In this document: one piece after another, positions 33,809-43,126 of the stretch
Layout of the letters: every line of letters begins with the position of its first letter
Numbering within the stretch: position 1 is the first letter of the stretch
DNA from: Marinobacter sp. SS13-12
Lineage (GTDB): Bacteria > Pseudomonadota > Gammaproteobacteria > Pseudomonadales > Oleiphilaceae
Direction: 5' to 3'
DNA: 64,000 nt
Assembly: GCF_030227115.1 (NCBI RefSeq)
Contig: NZ_JASSUA010000001.1
Location: forward strand, 1,674,001 to 1,738,000
Notes under the pieces: generated by a model
Seen by the model: only the letters and a program-made list of their open reading frames with translations
What the model was told of the DNA's origin: nothing
The model's database searches: none
Program-made: the position numbers and the translations under genes

Positions 33809-35521
33809 ATGAAAAAATATGCGATAGGGTGGCTGGTCGTTGCTCTCGTGTTTTCCAGCCTGTGCGTGGCACAGACGGAAGACAAAGAGATGCGATGGTT
33901 TACCGTCGATTCGTTGAATACCGGGCTCGATGAGCCCCCCGAGGGGGTCAAGCGACAGACGCCACGCGAGTCGGTCCGTAGCTTTCTCCAACTCACCAAA
34001 CAGCAGGACTTCGAGGCGGCGGCGCACCTTCTCAATCTTTCCGAGCTGAGTGCGGCGGAACAGCGCGAGAAGGGGAACGAGTTAGCCAGGCAACTTGCCG
34101 CCGTTCTCAGGCGTGGCGAGTGGATCGATACCTCTGATTTGTCCGGACGGCAGGATGCCGCCATTGTAGATCCGGCGGGCAAAAATCCCCGGGCGGGGCA
34201 ACCACGACGCAGTCTCCAGCTCGCATCACTCCGTGCCGAAGATCAATCCTATGATATTCGTCTGGCACGATACCGGGTGGGCGAAGAGAATCCCGTCTGG
34301 TTGATCACGCCGGACAGTCTGACCTCCCTCCCCCTGCTTTATGAAGAATACGGCCCCTCCTGGCTGGAAGAACATGTGCCACAGCGTTTCAAATCAACGT
34401 TCGGCACACTCCAGATCTGGGAGTGGATCGCTATTCCAATTTTCCTCCTCGGCGTGGGCTCAGTGGGGTGGCTTGTTCATCGCTTGGTCGGCCTGGTGGC
34501 ACGATGGCTGCCCTCCGGCTCACCCAGCATCTTCGCCGGCGAGATCAGGCTGCCCATGGCGCTAGTCGTTATGACGCTAGTGGGCCGAGTCCTACTCAAT
34601 TACGTGGTATCCTTCTCGGCCGTGGCGACCACGTCTTTCCGCATACTGCTGATCACCATCCTGGCCTGGGGCATCGGTATGATCGCGCTGCGTTTCGTGG
34701 ACGTCCTCCTGCTGAAGGTAAAGCGACATCTGGTGGGAGAGATCGATGACACCAAACACCGGGACGAACGCAAGTTATTGACATCGCTCTATGCGTTGCG
34801 TCGAGGAATCATCCTGATGACGGTTGTCGCCGTCACCGTCTACATACTGTCTCAGATCGCGCTTTTCGAGGCGCTGGGCATCACTCTCCTTGCCTCGGCC
34901 AGTATCCTGACGGTTCTGCTGGGTATTGCCGGTCAGGCGGTGCTGGGCAACATTCTCTCTTCATTTCAGGTGTCGCTCGCCAAGCCAATACGGATTGGTG
35001 ATCTGATCGTCTTCGAGGATCAATGGTGCTATGTGGAAGGCATCTTTTATACGTTCATTCGATTGAGAACCTGGGATGAACGCCGTTTGGTTGTACCGGT
35101 TCAGTACTTCACTTCGAAGCCCTTCCAGAATCTGTCGGTCAAGAGTGCCAAAATGTACAGGATGATAGAGCTGGCGCTTCACCTGAATGCCGACATCGAG
35201 TGCCTGAGGGAGAAATTCAAGGAGTTCGCCGAGGCAGAAGAAAACGTCATCGAGCACCACAAGCTCTCGTGCTTTGTCACTGCGCAGACTGAGGCGGCCC
35301 AGAAGGTCTCTTTCTACCTCATGACCTCCGAGCCCTTTGCCGGCTGGGAGGCAGAGATGAATGTCCGTGAGAAGTTGCTGGGATTCATCCGCGACAACCA
35401 CCCCGAATGGTGGCCGAGGGAGGTGGTGGTCGCCAGCCACCACGACATGGCTCTCGGGAAAAGGCCAGCTGCCAGCCCGGCGACCGTGGCCGGCGGCCCC
35501 GACGCAGGAGACTCAACGTGA
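33809..35521 (+). CDS. MscS-family mechanosensitive ion channel protein
   Basis: 570 residues from the ATG at 33809, which starts a signal peptide (YAIGWLVVALVFSSLCVA). A periplasmic N-terminal domain of about 180 residues with TPRESVRSFLQLTKQQDFEA is followed by membrane segments and the pore region IALFEALGITLLASASILTV with LLGIAGQAVLGNILSSFQVS, the Gly/Ala-rich TM3 of MscS. The beta domain follows: IRIGDLIVFEDQWCYVEGIF and RLVVPVQYF. It is inserted between radD and an orphan repeat of the radD 3' end. Confidence 0.88.
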   Translation: MKKYAIGWLVVALVFSSLCVAQTEDKEMRWFTVDSLNTGLDEPPEGVKRQTPRESVRSFLQLTKQQDFEAAAHLLNLSELSAAEQREKGNELARQLAAVLRRGEWIDTSDLSGRQDAAIVDPAGKNPRAGQPRRSLQLASLRAEDQSYDIRLARYRVGEENPVWLITPDSLTSLPLLYEEYGPSWLEEHVPQRFKSTFGTLQIWEWIAIPIFLLGVGSVGWLVHRLVGLVARWLPSGSPSIFAGEIRLPMALVVMTLVGRVLLNYVVSFSAVATTSFRILLITILAWGIGMIALRFVDVLLLKVKRHLVGEIDDTKHRDERKLLTSLYALRRGIILMTVVAVTVYILSQIALFEALGITLLASASILTVLLGIAGQAVLGNILSSFQVSLAKPIRIGDLIVFEDQWCYVEGIFYTFIRLRTWDERRLVVPVQYFTSKPFQNLSVKSAKMYRMIELALHLNADIECLREKFKEFAEAEENVIEHHKLSCFVTAQTEAAQKVSFYLMTSEPFAGWEAEMNVREKLLGFIRDNHPEWWPREVVVASHHDMALGKRPAASPATVAGGPDAGDST

Positions 35522-35531
35522 TGCTGAATCA

Positions 35532-35580
35532 TTGCCGGCGCTGGCTTTTGTGATTGCCCGCAAGCAAAAGCGCTATTGTT
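35532..35580 (+). pseudogene. radD 3'-region fragment
   Basis: TTGCCGGCGCTGGCTTTTGT and following bases encode [10 protein letters not shown], matching [11 protein letters not shown] near the end of radD (33625-33672). About 45 bp remain; it then joins directly to the yfcE fragment. Confidence 0.72.
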
Positions 35581-35584
35581 GAAC

Positions 35585-35626
35585 GAAGACCGTGTGGCTG
35601 GTGAAATCATCGAACTGCCGGTTTGA
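35585..35626 (+). pseudogene. YfcE-type phosphodiesterase 3'-end fragment
   Basis: Encodes EDRVAGEIIELPV followed by TGA, matching the last residues of the gene at 20759-21214 (EDGVVGEIIELPV). It abuts the radD fragment, making a two-piece mosaic of gene ends. Confidence 0.75.
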
Positions 35627-35675
35627 TTAATTCGGCCCGCAGTCACTACTCCATCTCTTTATCGGGTAAAGCGCA

Positions 35676-36623
35676 GTGATTAAGAAGTTAGTGAAAGCCG
35701 TACATCCAGTCGTTGTTTTTTCGCTCTTTATGATCATTGCAAACTCGGGTTATGCAGAGATCTATAAATGGGTTGATGAAGACGGGAAAATTCATTTCGG
35801 CGACCGGAAAGACCACAGCGTTGAGCAGGAAGTGGTCAACGTGAAGCCAGGCGCGTCGAAATGGTCGCGTTTTGATATCAAGGTTAAAGCAGTAGATATA
35901 GAGCTGAGTGACGAGGAAAACCAGCAGATCGTTGACGGCGTGAACAACGTCTATGAGTTTTTTGATCGTGTGATGTCCTTTGACATGTACAGGACTGTGC
36001 CCGTCAACATCCTGATTTTTAAGGATAGGGCTGAATACCAGAAATACCTGATTCGCAATAACAGAGGCACGGCGGTTGCGTCGTACGGCCTGTATATACC
36101 CTCTGAGCATCAGATAGTGGTCTATGTGCGGGAAAACAGAAGCCTGACCTTTAAAACGATCAAGCACGAGGTGAGTCACGCGGTCGTCGATACCATCGTT
36201 CCCTATGCGCCTGCCTGGTTAAATGAGGGGCTTGCCGAGCAGATGGAGATGCTGGAGCGTGATGAAACGGGTTTGTATTTTGAGCGTCACCAGGAAAATC
36301 GGTGGGTTGTCGCTCAAGCCCGTGAACAGGGCCGTTTGACGGGCATCGACCAGTTTCTGAGACTATCCAGCAACAAATGGCGCCATTCAGAAATGTCGGG
36401 TCACGGGAGCTTGCGGGCTCAGTCCGGTCAGTTCCTTAGTTTCCTGCTCTCCAAACCGACCCGCCGTACCTTTGTGGTGCGGCTAATGCATAACTTTAAC
36501 CGGGGTGATCGCACCCTGGCGTATTACCTGGTGGATGATAATTACATTGGTGGGGTAAGTATGTTGGGTTTGGACTGGAGGCGTTGGTTGCACGAACAGG
36601 GTAAAGGAGTCATCAGGCTTTAG
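35676..36623 (+). CDS. DUF4124/gluzincin-like periplasmic protein
   Basis: 315 residues, GTG start. Signal peptide (VVVFSLFMIIANSGYA), then a short DUF4124 domain (EIYKWVDEDGKIHFGDRKD) common in envelope proteins of this group. The C-terminal part has a zinc-metalloprotease motif: HEVSHAVVDT (HExxH) with the downstream Glu in WLNEGLAEQMEM, the layout of peptidase MA-like gluzincins. Catalytic residues are present, so it may be an active protease, substrate unknown. Monocistronic. Confidence 0.78.
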   Translation: MIKKLVKAVHPVVVFSLFMIIANSGYAEIYKWVDEDGKIHFGDRKDHSVEQEVVNVKPGASKWSRFDIKVKAVDIELSDEENQQIVDGVNNVYEFFDRVMSFDMYRTVPVNILIFKDRAEYQKYLIRNNRGTAVASYGLYIPSEHQIVVYVRENRSLTFKTIKHEVSHAVVDTIVPYAPAWLNEGLAEQMEMLERDETGLYFERHQENRWVVAQAREQGRLTGIDQFLRLSSNKWRHSEMSGHGSLRAQSGQFLSFLLSKPTRRTFVVRLMHNFNRGDRTLAYYLVDDNYIGGVSMLGLDWRRWLHEQGKGVIRL

Positions 36624-36654
36624 CCTTCTTTAACCACTGGCACCAAAGCGTCAC

Positions 36655-36800
36655 TCACCGGTCGATCATTGCGACCGCGCCGAATGTGGGGCACAGCCCA
36701 TTCTCGATGAAAGAACACCCGCTCTCCATCTGCTCGGCGCCGGCGGCCGGACCGGAAGTATCCTTCATGATCAAAGAGCTTGGCGACTTCACACGATTCA
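36655..36800 (+). pseudogene. Ferric-reductase/FAD-binding-domain fragment
   Basis: The plus strand encodes HSPFSMKEHPLSICSAPAAG, PEVSFMIKELGDFTRF, close to the FAD-binding segment (HPFSISSAP...FTIKELGDFT) of ferric-reductase-like transmembrane oxidoreductases. No start, no NAD domain and no membrane part are present. The 3' end runs into the tail of the P-type ATPase gene. Confidence 0.6.
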
Positions 36801-36812
36801 CCAAAGGGGAAG

Positions 36813-39506
36813 TTAACCTATGGAAATCGGGTGATCGATCAGACTGCCTTTCTGCGATTGCCTCCTGATCAGCATCTTGTGCAACTCCTCCACGGCGAGA
36901 AGGCTCATGGCGAACGCGAGCAACTGCAACCATTCCTCCATTGAAATCGGCTGAATCTGCAGGACATCGGAGAGGCCCGGGGTGTACATGGCACCAATGT
37001 GGGCCAGTTGCGCGAGGGGAACAGCCAGCATCAGGAAAGGGTTACTAAGCAGGGGCATGCTAAACAGGGAACGGAGCTCCGAGCGGCTGTTCAGCGCGTG
37101 GATGTTGCCGAAAAGCACCATCAGCATCAGCGTCAGGTTACGGGCTTCCTCAATACTTTGACCCTGTTCGAGCGTCCACTGGAAATTGAGGAATGCGACG
37201 AGACCCATCCATGATCCCACCACCAGGACATGCTGAATGATGTGTTTATCGAACACGGGCTCTTGAGGTGAGCGCGGCTTTACGGACAATTCGCCACCTT
37301 CCTTCGGTTCAAAGGCCAGGGCCACGTCCTGGAAGCCGTTTGCAACCAGGTTAAGCCAGAGTAACTGTACCGCGATCATGGGCATTGGCAGACCGGCCAG
37401 GACACAGAAGAAGAAGAGCAGGATCGCCGAGAAGCCGGTGGCAACCAGCAGCCCGATAACCTTGCGGATGTTGTTGTAAACCACGCGCCCCTGCTCGATG
37501 CCGGCGACAATGGAGGAAAAATTATCATCGGTAACGATCAGGTCCGCCGTTTCCTTGGCCACATCGGTGCCGCGCTTGCCCATGGCGATGCCCGCATGGG
37601 CCTGCCGCATGGCCGGTGCATCGTTGACGCCATCTCCGGTGACCGCAACAAAATGCCCGTCCCGCATGAAGCTGTCCACAATCTGGGCTTTCCTGGCGGG
37701 TTCTATGCGGGCGAATACCCGGGCCGGGCGAATGAGCTGGTCGACGGCCTCCTGGCCCCTGGTGCTGGCTTCATCAAGCATTGGACCGGTAACAACCGTT
37801 GCGTCCGCGTCACACAGGCCCAGTTCCACGGCGATCGATTTTGCAGTAGCAGGATGGTCGCCTGTGACCATGGCCACTTCAATACCGCCGGTGCGGCACT
37901 TTTCGATGGCGTCAAAGGCTTCATGACGGAGCGGGTCGATCATGGCGACCATACCGAGAAAGACCATATCGGCCATCTCATGGTCACCGGGTGAGGAGGT
38001 TTTCTTCGCCAGGGCGATAATTCGATAGCCCCGGGAAGCGAGCCCGGTGAACTGGTTTTCGAGGGCTGGTTTGTCGATTTCTGTGGAGCCGTCAGTGGTT
38101 GCCATGCGGTTGCACATGGCCAGCATCTTTTCAGGGCTGCCTTTGGCGTAGATAACGGTTTGATCGCCGACCCGGTTGACCACGCCGCTGTACGCCTTTT
38201 CCGACTCATAGGGGATCAGGGCTACCTGCTCCTGCCGGGTTCGCAGGTCAGAGATGGACATACCCAGCTTCTTGGCCATGACCAGGAAGGCGATGTCCAC
38301 GATATCACCCTGGGAAACCCACTCGCCGCCGCTATAGTCCAGATGGCTTTCATTGGCGAGGACGCCTGCGATACAGAGCTCCCTGAGGGTGTCCTGGTCC
38401 GGGCCTACCTGGGCTCCGGCATGGCCGGTGATCTCCCCTCCCGGGGCCACGCCTTCGCCTGTGACATCGAACTGGCGACCATCAGGCAGCATCACCTTGC
38501 GAATAGTGAGTTCGTTGACGGTCAGGGTACCGGTCTTGTCGGAGCAGATGAGGGTGCAGGACCCCAGGGCTTCCACAGCCACAAGCTTGCGGATGATCAC
38601 GTTGCGCTTTGCCATCCGGGTCATGCCGATGGCGAGGGCAACGGTCAGTGCGGCAGGCAGGCCCTCGGGAATCACTGACACCGCCAGGCCGATGGTCATC
38701 AGAACCATGTCTTCGACTGAATAACCGCCGTCCAGGATCATCAGACCGGCCAGGGCGGCAATGGCAACCAGAATGCCAAAGGCAACCTGGTAGGTGAATT
38801 TTCGGATCCGGATCATCAAGGGCGGCTCGGCAGACGTTTTGCCGGTGACTCCCTGGGCGATCTTGCCAAGCTGGGTATCGGAGGCGGTCGCTATCACCCG
38901 GCCGCGTCCCCGCCCATGGGTGATGATGCTGCCCGCAAAGCACTGGTCACCGCGCTCTGTGAGCGGCGTACTGTCATCGCTTGCCGCGCCGGCATTCTTG
39001 GCAACCGCCAGGGATTCCCCCGTCAGCATGGACTCATCCACCGCCAGGCTGCTGGCGCTGAGCAATTGAATATCAGCCGGCACCTTGTCGCCGGAGGAAA
39101 GCAGAACAACATCGCCTGGAACGATCTCTTCGACTTCAACGGTTACGATCTGGCCATCCCGAAGTACATGTGCGGTACCTTTCATCATTTGCTTCAACGC
39201 GGCAGCCGCCTTCTGGGCCGAAAACTCCTGGACCGTGCCGATAAGCGCATTGATCAGCAGGACGATCAGGATGAAAACTCCGCTGGGGTGCTGGCCGAGT
39301 GCAAATGAAACCACGGAAGCGATCAGCAGGATGTAAATGAAAGGGCTGAGGAACTGCCGCGCAAAAAGCTCCAGCACACCCGGCATGGGAGGGGCGGGCA
39401 GCTGGTTGTAACCATATTTCTCCAGGCGTTCACTGGCTTCCTGGTTGGATAGCCCGTTGTCAGCGGGATCTGGTGTGATGGGTTGCTCTGAGGCTGCGCT
39501 GTTCAT
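36813..39506 (-). CDS. P-type cation-transporting ATPase (P2A/calcium-type)
   Basis: 897 residues from the ATG at 39506. N-terminal cation-ATPase domain (GLSNQEASERLEKYGYNQLP), actuator with LTGESLAV, ion-site helix with VIPEGLPAALTVALAIGMTR, phosphorylation motif CSDKTGTLT, ATP-binding AKGSPEKML, hinge TGDGVNDAPAM and the C-terminal helix bundle (ATPase_C). VIPEGLPA resembles SERCA/PMR1-type calcium or sodium pumps rather than heavy-metal pumps, since no CPC is present. Transport of Ca2+ or another divalent/monovalent cation out of the cytoplasm is expected. Confidence 0.92.
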   Translation of the reverse strand: MNSAASEQPITPDPADNGLSNQEASERLEKYGYNQLPAPPMPGVLELFARQFLSPFIYILLIASVVSFALGQHPSGVFILIVLLINALIGTVQEFSAQKAAAALKQMMKGTAHVLRDGQIVTVEVEEIVPGDVVLLSSGDKVPADIQLLSASSLAVDESMLTGESLAVAKNAGAASDDSTPLTERGDQCFAGSIITHGRGRGRVIATASDTQLGKIAQGVTGKTSAEPPLMIRIRKFTYQVAFGILVAIAALAGLMILDGGYSVEDMVLMTIGLAVSVIPEGLPAALTVALAIGMTRMAKRNVIIRKLVAVEALGSCTLICSDKTGTLTVNELTIRKVMLPDGRQFDVTGEGVAPGGEITGHAGAQVGPDQDTLRELCIAGVLANESHLDYSGGEWVSQGDIVDIAFLVMAKKLGMSISDLRTRQEQVALIPYESEKAYSGVVNRVGDQTVIYAKGSPEKMLAMCNRMATTDGSTEIDKPALENQFTGLASRGYRIIALAKKTSSPGDHEMADMVFLGMVAMIDPLRHEAFDAIEKCRTGGIEVAMVTGDHPATAKSIAVELGLCDADATVVTGPMLDEASTRGQEAVDQLIRPARVFARIEPARKAQIVDSFMRDGHFVAVTGDGVNDAPAMRQAHAGIAMGKRGTDVAKETADLIVTDDNFSSIVAGIEQGRVVYNNIRKVIGLLVATGFSAILLFFFCVLAGLPMPMIAVQLLWLNLVANGFQDVALAFEPKEGGELSVKPRSPQEPVFDKHIIQHVLVVGSWMGLVAFLNFQWTLEQGQSIEEARNLTLMLMVLFGNIHALNSRSELRSLFSMPLLSNPFLMLAVPLAQLAHIGAMYTPGLSDVLQIQPISMEEWLQLLAFAMSLLAVEELHKMLIRRQSQKGSLIDHPISIG

Positions 39507-39653
39507 AGTTTTTATCGGGCCATGCAGGATAGGGAGTACCGTGTACAGGAAGTGTAGCCCGCTATTTTTACCCCGGTCCATCAATAGCTTCGACCGCTTG
39601 TGTGGCTGGCGAGGTGCGCTCAGCCACACATTTTCAATTGCAAGGAAGAGCCA

Positions 39654-40061
39654 TCATCTGAACGCCGGCTGGTGCGGTTTACCCGCAGCAACCCGTTTCA
39701 TCCACGCCATGTCCAGCGGAACCAGCACGTTCAGGGCGAACAGCGCCCAGCCCAGGGGCTGCAGGCTCTGTGCAAACCACACCATCAGGGCAAGGGACAG
39801 CAGGCTCCAGGTTACATCGGCAGCAATCATCAGGTTCAAGTATCTCTCCTGCCACTGTTCATTGATGGCCATGGCGGCCATATCCACGCACCACAGCAGC
39901 ATCACAATGCCGACCACCAGGTAGAAGGTTGCGTCGGGGCCGCCTGCCCACTGGGCAATCGGCTCAGCGGCCAGAATGAGAGCCAGCGCCAGGGGCGTGG
40001 AGAGGAATACATCGCTCAGGATGATTTGCTTCACACTGAATCGACGGATCAGGTTTTTCAT
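39654..40061 (-). CDS. Four-TM hypothetical membrane protein
   Basis: 135 residues. Hydrophobic segments: VFLSTPLALALILAAEPIAQ, FYLVVGIVMLLWCVDMAAMA, LMIAADVTWSLLSLALMVWF and LGWALFALNVLVPLDMAWM. No known family. Divergent from the XRE regulator gene at 40212 (150 bp apart), which may control it. Confidence 0.65.
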   Translation of the reverse strand: MKNLIRRFSVKQIILSDVFLSTPLALALILAAEPIAQWAGGPDATFYLVVGIVMLLWCVDMAAMAINEQWQERYLNLMIAADVTWSLLSLALMVWFAQSLQPLGWALFALNVLVPLDMAWMKRVAAGKPHQPAFR

Positions 40062-40211
40062 AGGATCACCTCAATAGGGTTTCGCAATGTGTTTGACTAC
40101 GCTACAAAGCTTCTACCCGGGCGGCGACAGACTCAATTACCTGTGAGGTAATGGTGTAGCCTACCTTCGGTCAGCATAATGGCGGAACACTCGAAATTGA
40201 CAGGAAACCCA

Positions 40212-40994
40212 ATGAGCGCCTTCGGTACACTGTTCAGAGAAATGCGGCAGGGTAAGCGCCTGAGCCAGATGGATTTCGCCCTAGCGTGCGAGGTGTCGGC
40301 GAAGCACATCAGCTTTCTGGAAACCGGCCGCAGCCAGCCCAGCAAGGGTATGGTTCTGCATCTAGCCCAGATGCTGCAATCGGATCTGGCCGGAACCAAC
40401 CGGCTGTTGTCGGCGGCGGGGTACAGCCAGGTCTACTCCGACCAGGATTTGAACGCGCCCGGTATGGCCATGATCAAGGATGCGCTTGAGCATCTGTTGC
40501 AGGGGCACCTACCGTACCCGGCGGTGGTGTTCGATCACGAGTATTATCTGGTGATGGCCAACCAGGCCATGCAGGAGATGATGGCAAGAATGGTGGAGCT
40601 GGGCGCTCAGTTTCCCGCCCGGCCGAACTTTCTGTTGTCGCTGTTGGATGACCACGGCATGAAACCCTTTGTGGGCGATTGGGAGAATATCGCCTGCCAC
40701 ATGCTGCAACGTGTCTACCATGAGCATCTTGCCGGCCCGTTTCGGGATCAGCCCAATCGATTGCTGGAACAGGCGCTGACTGTGCCCGGCGTGCCACAGA
40801 GCTGGAAAAGCCACGTGGTGGAACACCTGGACTACCCGGCGATTCCGTTTACCCTGAACCTGGGAGACCAACAGCTCAGAATCTTTTCCACCATCGCAAC
40901 CATAGGCACGCCCCTGGACGTCACCGCCCAAAATTTGCGGATCGAGCACTTCTTTCCAATGGATGACCGCAGCAGGGCTTATTGGCAAGACTGA
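40212..40994 (+). CDS. XRE regulator with MmyB-like ligand-binding domain
   Basis: 260 residues from the ATG at 40212 (AGGAA 7 bases upstream). N-terminal HTH: LFREMRQGKRLSQMDFALAC, VSAKHISFLETGRSQPSKG. The C-terminal ~180 residues follow the MmyB-like pattern: PYPAVVFDHEYYLVMANQAM, PNFLLSLLDDHGMKPFVGDW, HVVEHLDYPAIPFTLNLG, and TAQNLRIEHFFPMDD. Members bind fatty-acid-like ligands and often regulate the gene next to them. Divergent from the four-TM gene. Confidence 0.87.
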   Translation: MSAFGTLFREMRQGKRLSQMDFALACEVSAKHISFLETGRSQPSKGMVLHLAQMLQSDLAGTNRLLSAAGYSQVYSDQDLNAPGMAMIKDALEHLLQGHLPYPAVVFDHEYYLVMANQAMQEMMARMVELGAQFPARPNFLLSLLDDHGMKPFVGDWENIACHMLQRVYHEHLAGPFRDQPNRLLEQALTVPGVPQSWKSHVVEHLDYPAIPFTLNLGDQQLRIFSTIATIGTPLDVTAQNLRIEHFFPMDDRSRAYWQD

Positions 40995-41109
40995 CGCATG
41001 CATATCGGTGTCATGCTTTGCATCAATCCCGGTTGCGCCCAACCCCGCTTGATTTCTCTTGATCTGCCCTGATTATTCAAGTCAGTATGCAATCAAAGGC
41101 AGATAGATA

Positions 41110-41550
41110 ATGACCGATATTCGACACGTCGTGTGTCCGCATTGCCACAAAGTGAATCGTGTACCCGCCGATAAGCTGTCATCCGGCGGCAATTGCGGTG
41201 CCTGCAAACAGCCGCTCTGGCCGGATCAGGTTCTGGAGCTGGGGGACCAGAGCTTCAGTGCCCATACCGCACGCAGTGATGTGCCGGTACTGGTGGATTT
41301 CTGGGCCAGCTGGTGCGGCCCCTGCAAAGCGATGGCGCCTCAGTTCGAGCAGGCTGCGAAAGCCTGGCGGGGTAAAGTGCGCTTTGCCAAGCTGAATACC
41401 GAACAATCGCCCGGGCCGGCCGGTCAGTTTGGCATTCGCAGCATACCCACGCTGATCCTGTTCCAGAATGGCCGGGAAGTGGCGCGCCAGAGCGGTGCCT
41501 TGAACCAGGCGCAGATCAGCCAGTGGCTGCAATCAAACGGTATTCGGTAG
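41110..41550 (+). CDS. trxC: Thioredoxin 2
   Basis: 146 residues (E. coli TrxC is 139). N-terminal zinc ribbon with two CxxC pairs: CPHCHKVNRV (C9, C12) and CGACKQPLW (C29, C32). Thioredoxin fold with the active site FWASWCGPCKAM (C69, C72) and the cis-Pro loop RSIPTLILFQNG. A zinc-containing cytoplasmic disulfide reductase, typically induced under oxidative stress. Monocistronic. Confidence 0.95.
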   Translation: MTDIRHVVCPHCHKVNRVPADKLSSGGNCGACKQPLWPDQVLELGDQSFSAHTARSDVPVLVDFWASWCGPCKAMAPQFEQAAKAWRGKVRFAKLNTEQSPGPAGQFGIRSIPTLILFQNGREVARQSGALNQAQISQWLQSNGIR

Positions 41551-41592
41551 CCTCGATTTTCATGCCCTGTCATTCGGGAAAAACGGGGCCGT

Positions 41593-42894
41593 TCAGGGAA
41601 TAGGCATTGGTCGTTTCCAGGGATGGCACATTGCGAGCCAGAGATACTTCAGGTACCAGATCGCAAACGGATAGTTTCCCCGGTCCTGCGGCGCCAGTAA
41701 CTTGACCAGATCAAAATGATTTGTGAAGGCTTCGCAAGGCGCCTTCACAAAAACCGGTCTGCCCCCGATATGAGACATGATGGACTTGGCCACATGGGCA
41801 TAGGCCCAGGGCGTCGAGGTATTAGTGTCGAGCACTCCTGGTGCCAGCAGGAAGAGATTGGGAGCGTCGGCGGAGAGGAAGCGGGAGTAGCAGCGACTGC
41901 CAATCTCGTTGAGGTTTCTTGCCTTGTTAAGCGCCTCCAGGCCAAGGTAGCCGAAGTCAACGCCATACCCGGTACCCCATAGTAGCAGGTCGGTTTCCAG
42001 CGCTTCGCCGTTTGAGAGCTCGATGGTCTTGCCGCGGAGTGAGCTTACTTCGCCTTGATGGCGCTCAATGCTGGCAAAGTGAGTGAGCATCCCCGGCCGG
42101 CCCGGGATGAGCTGGTCGCGGCGAATGTCGAAATCGCCCTCTGGCATTATCTCGTTGATACCTGCTTTCGCGTATCTCGCCTTCAGGTCTTTGTTGGACA
42201 GTCGATGAACCAGGCTCGCCGGCAGGCAGAGCATCTGATACCTGGCCAGAACCCGCATGTCGATGCCGAGGTGCTTTACTCGGCGTGTCGGGCGCATCCA
42301 CTTGGTGGAACGATAGATCCACGCGACACTGCGAGCGCCGTGGGCGAAGCAGAGATCCAGAAGATCGTAGGCGGACGCACCGCCGCCCACCACGGTAACC
42401 CGCTTGTCCCGCAACTCCTCGGGATCGCGTAAGGCGGAGGAGTGATATTCAGTGATCGAAGAATCGATTCGTTCGACGTGTGGGACGGCAGGGCGGTTGT
42501 GTCCACCGGTGGCGGCAATCAGCCACTTCGCTTCATGTGTTGCTGTATTTGTGGTCAGCCTCCAGCCCTTCTCGCACGGCCGGGCACTTGTTACGGACTC
42601 ATTCAGGCGGATGTAGGGCGATAATTCAAAGCGTTCGACCCAGGCATCTATGTTACCCAGAATGCTGGGCTGGTCCTCCCCCACGAGCGGTAAATTGCCA
42701 AGCGTCCAGTCTTCCTTGCGGAATTGAATGTCCTGCCAGGACGGGAGGTCGCGCCATAGGCCACCGATGCGGTCAGCGCGCTCCAGAAGCAGCGCGTTCA
42801 GCCCGGCGTCTTTGGCATACTTCAAGCAGATGACGCCGCCAATGCCTCCGCCCACGATAACCAGATCAAGGCCTTGATTGGTGCTCTGACTCAT
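41593..42894 (-). CDS. Flavin-containing monooxygenase-like FAD/NAD(P) oxidoreductase
   Basis: 433 residues from the ATG at 42894 (AGGAG 8 bases upstream; the frame extends far upstream but without a site). N-terminal GxGxxG FAD motif: LVIVGGGIGGVICLKYAKDA with LLLERADRIGGLW; second nucleotide site VTVVGGGASAYDLLDLCF; and TDLLLWGTGYGVDFGY, the usual ATG-like motif. Fits group B monooxygenases (FMO/BVMO-like) acting on a small hydrophobic substrate. Divergent from the BBE-type oxidase, 230 bp apart, so co-regulation is plausible. Confidence 0.85.
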   Translation of the reverse strand: MSQSTNQGLDLVIVGGGIGGVICLKYAKDAGLNALLLERADRIGGLWRDLPSWQDIQFRKEDWTLGNLPLVGEDQPSILGNIDAWVERFELSPYIRLNESVTSARPCEKGWRLTTNTATHEAKWLIAATGGHNRPAVPHVERIDSSITEYHSSALRDPEELRDKRVTVVGGGASAYDLLDLCFAHGARSVAWIYRSTKWMRPTRRVKHLGIDMRVLARYQMLCLPASLVHRLSNKDLKARYAKAGINEIMPEGDFDIRRDQLIPGRPGMLTHFASIERHQGEVSSLRGKTIELSNGEALETDLLLWGTGYGVDFGYLGLEALNKARNLNEIGSRCYSRFLSADAPNLFLLAPGVLDTNTSTPWAYAHVAKSIMSHIGGRPVFVKAPCEAFTNHFDLVKLLAPQDRGNYPFAIWYLKYLWLAMCHPWKRPMPIP

Positions 42895-43126
42895 CGGGTA
42901 CTCCTGCGAATGCGGTGGCATCCCGAAGAGGGTAGGGGTGATCGACGCATTGCATTCAATTATTAAGCTACACCCTCCTGACTCCCAGCGCCAATATTCC
43001 CGATTTTCCTGACTAAAACCGGCTAACAGTCCCGCCATAGTCCTTAAACAGTCTAATAACCCGCTGGTGTTCCTGCAGAAAGGGCGCAGGATAAAGAGTG
43101 ATGCCTTATGGGGCGAGGAGATGGCT

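Noticed and set aside
36655..36933. Leftward 92-codon frame after the P-type ATPase
   Set aside because: Antisense of the ferric-reductase-like fragment and overlaps the ATPase 3' end; no start signal.
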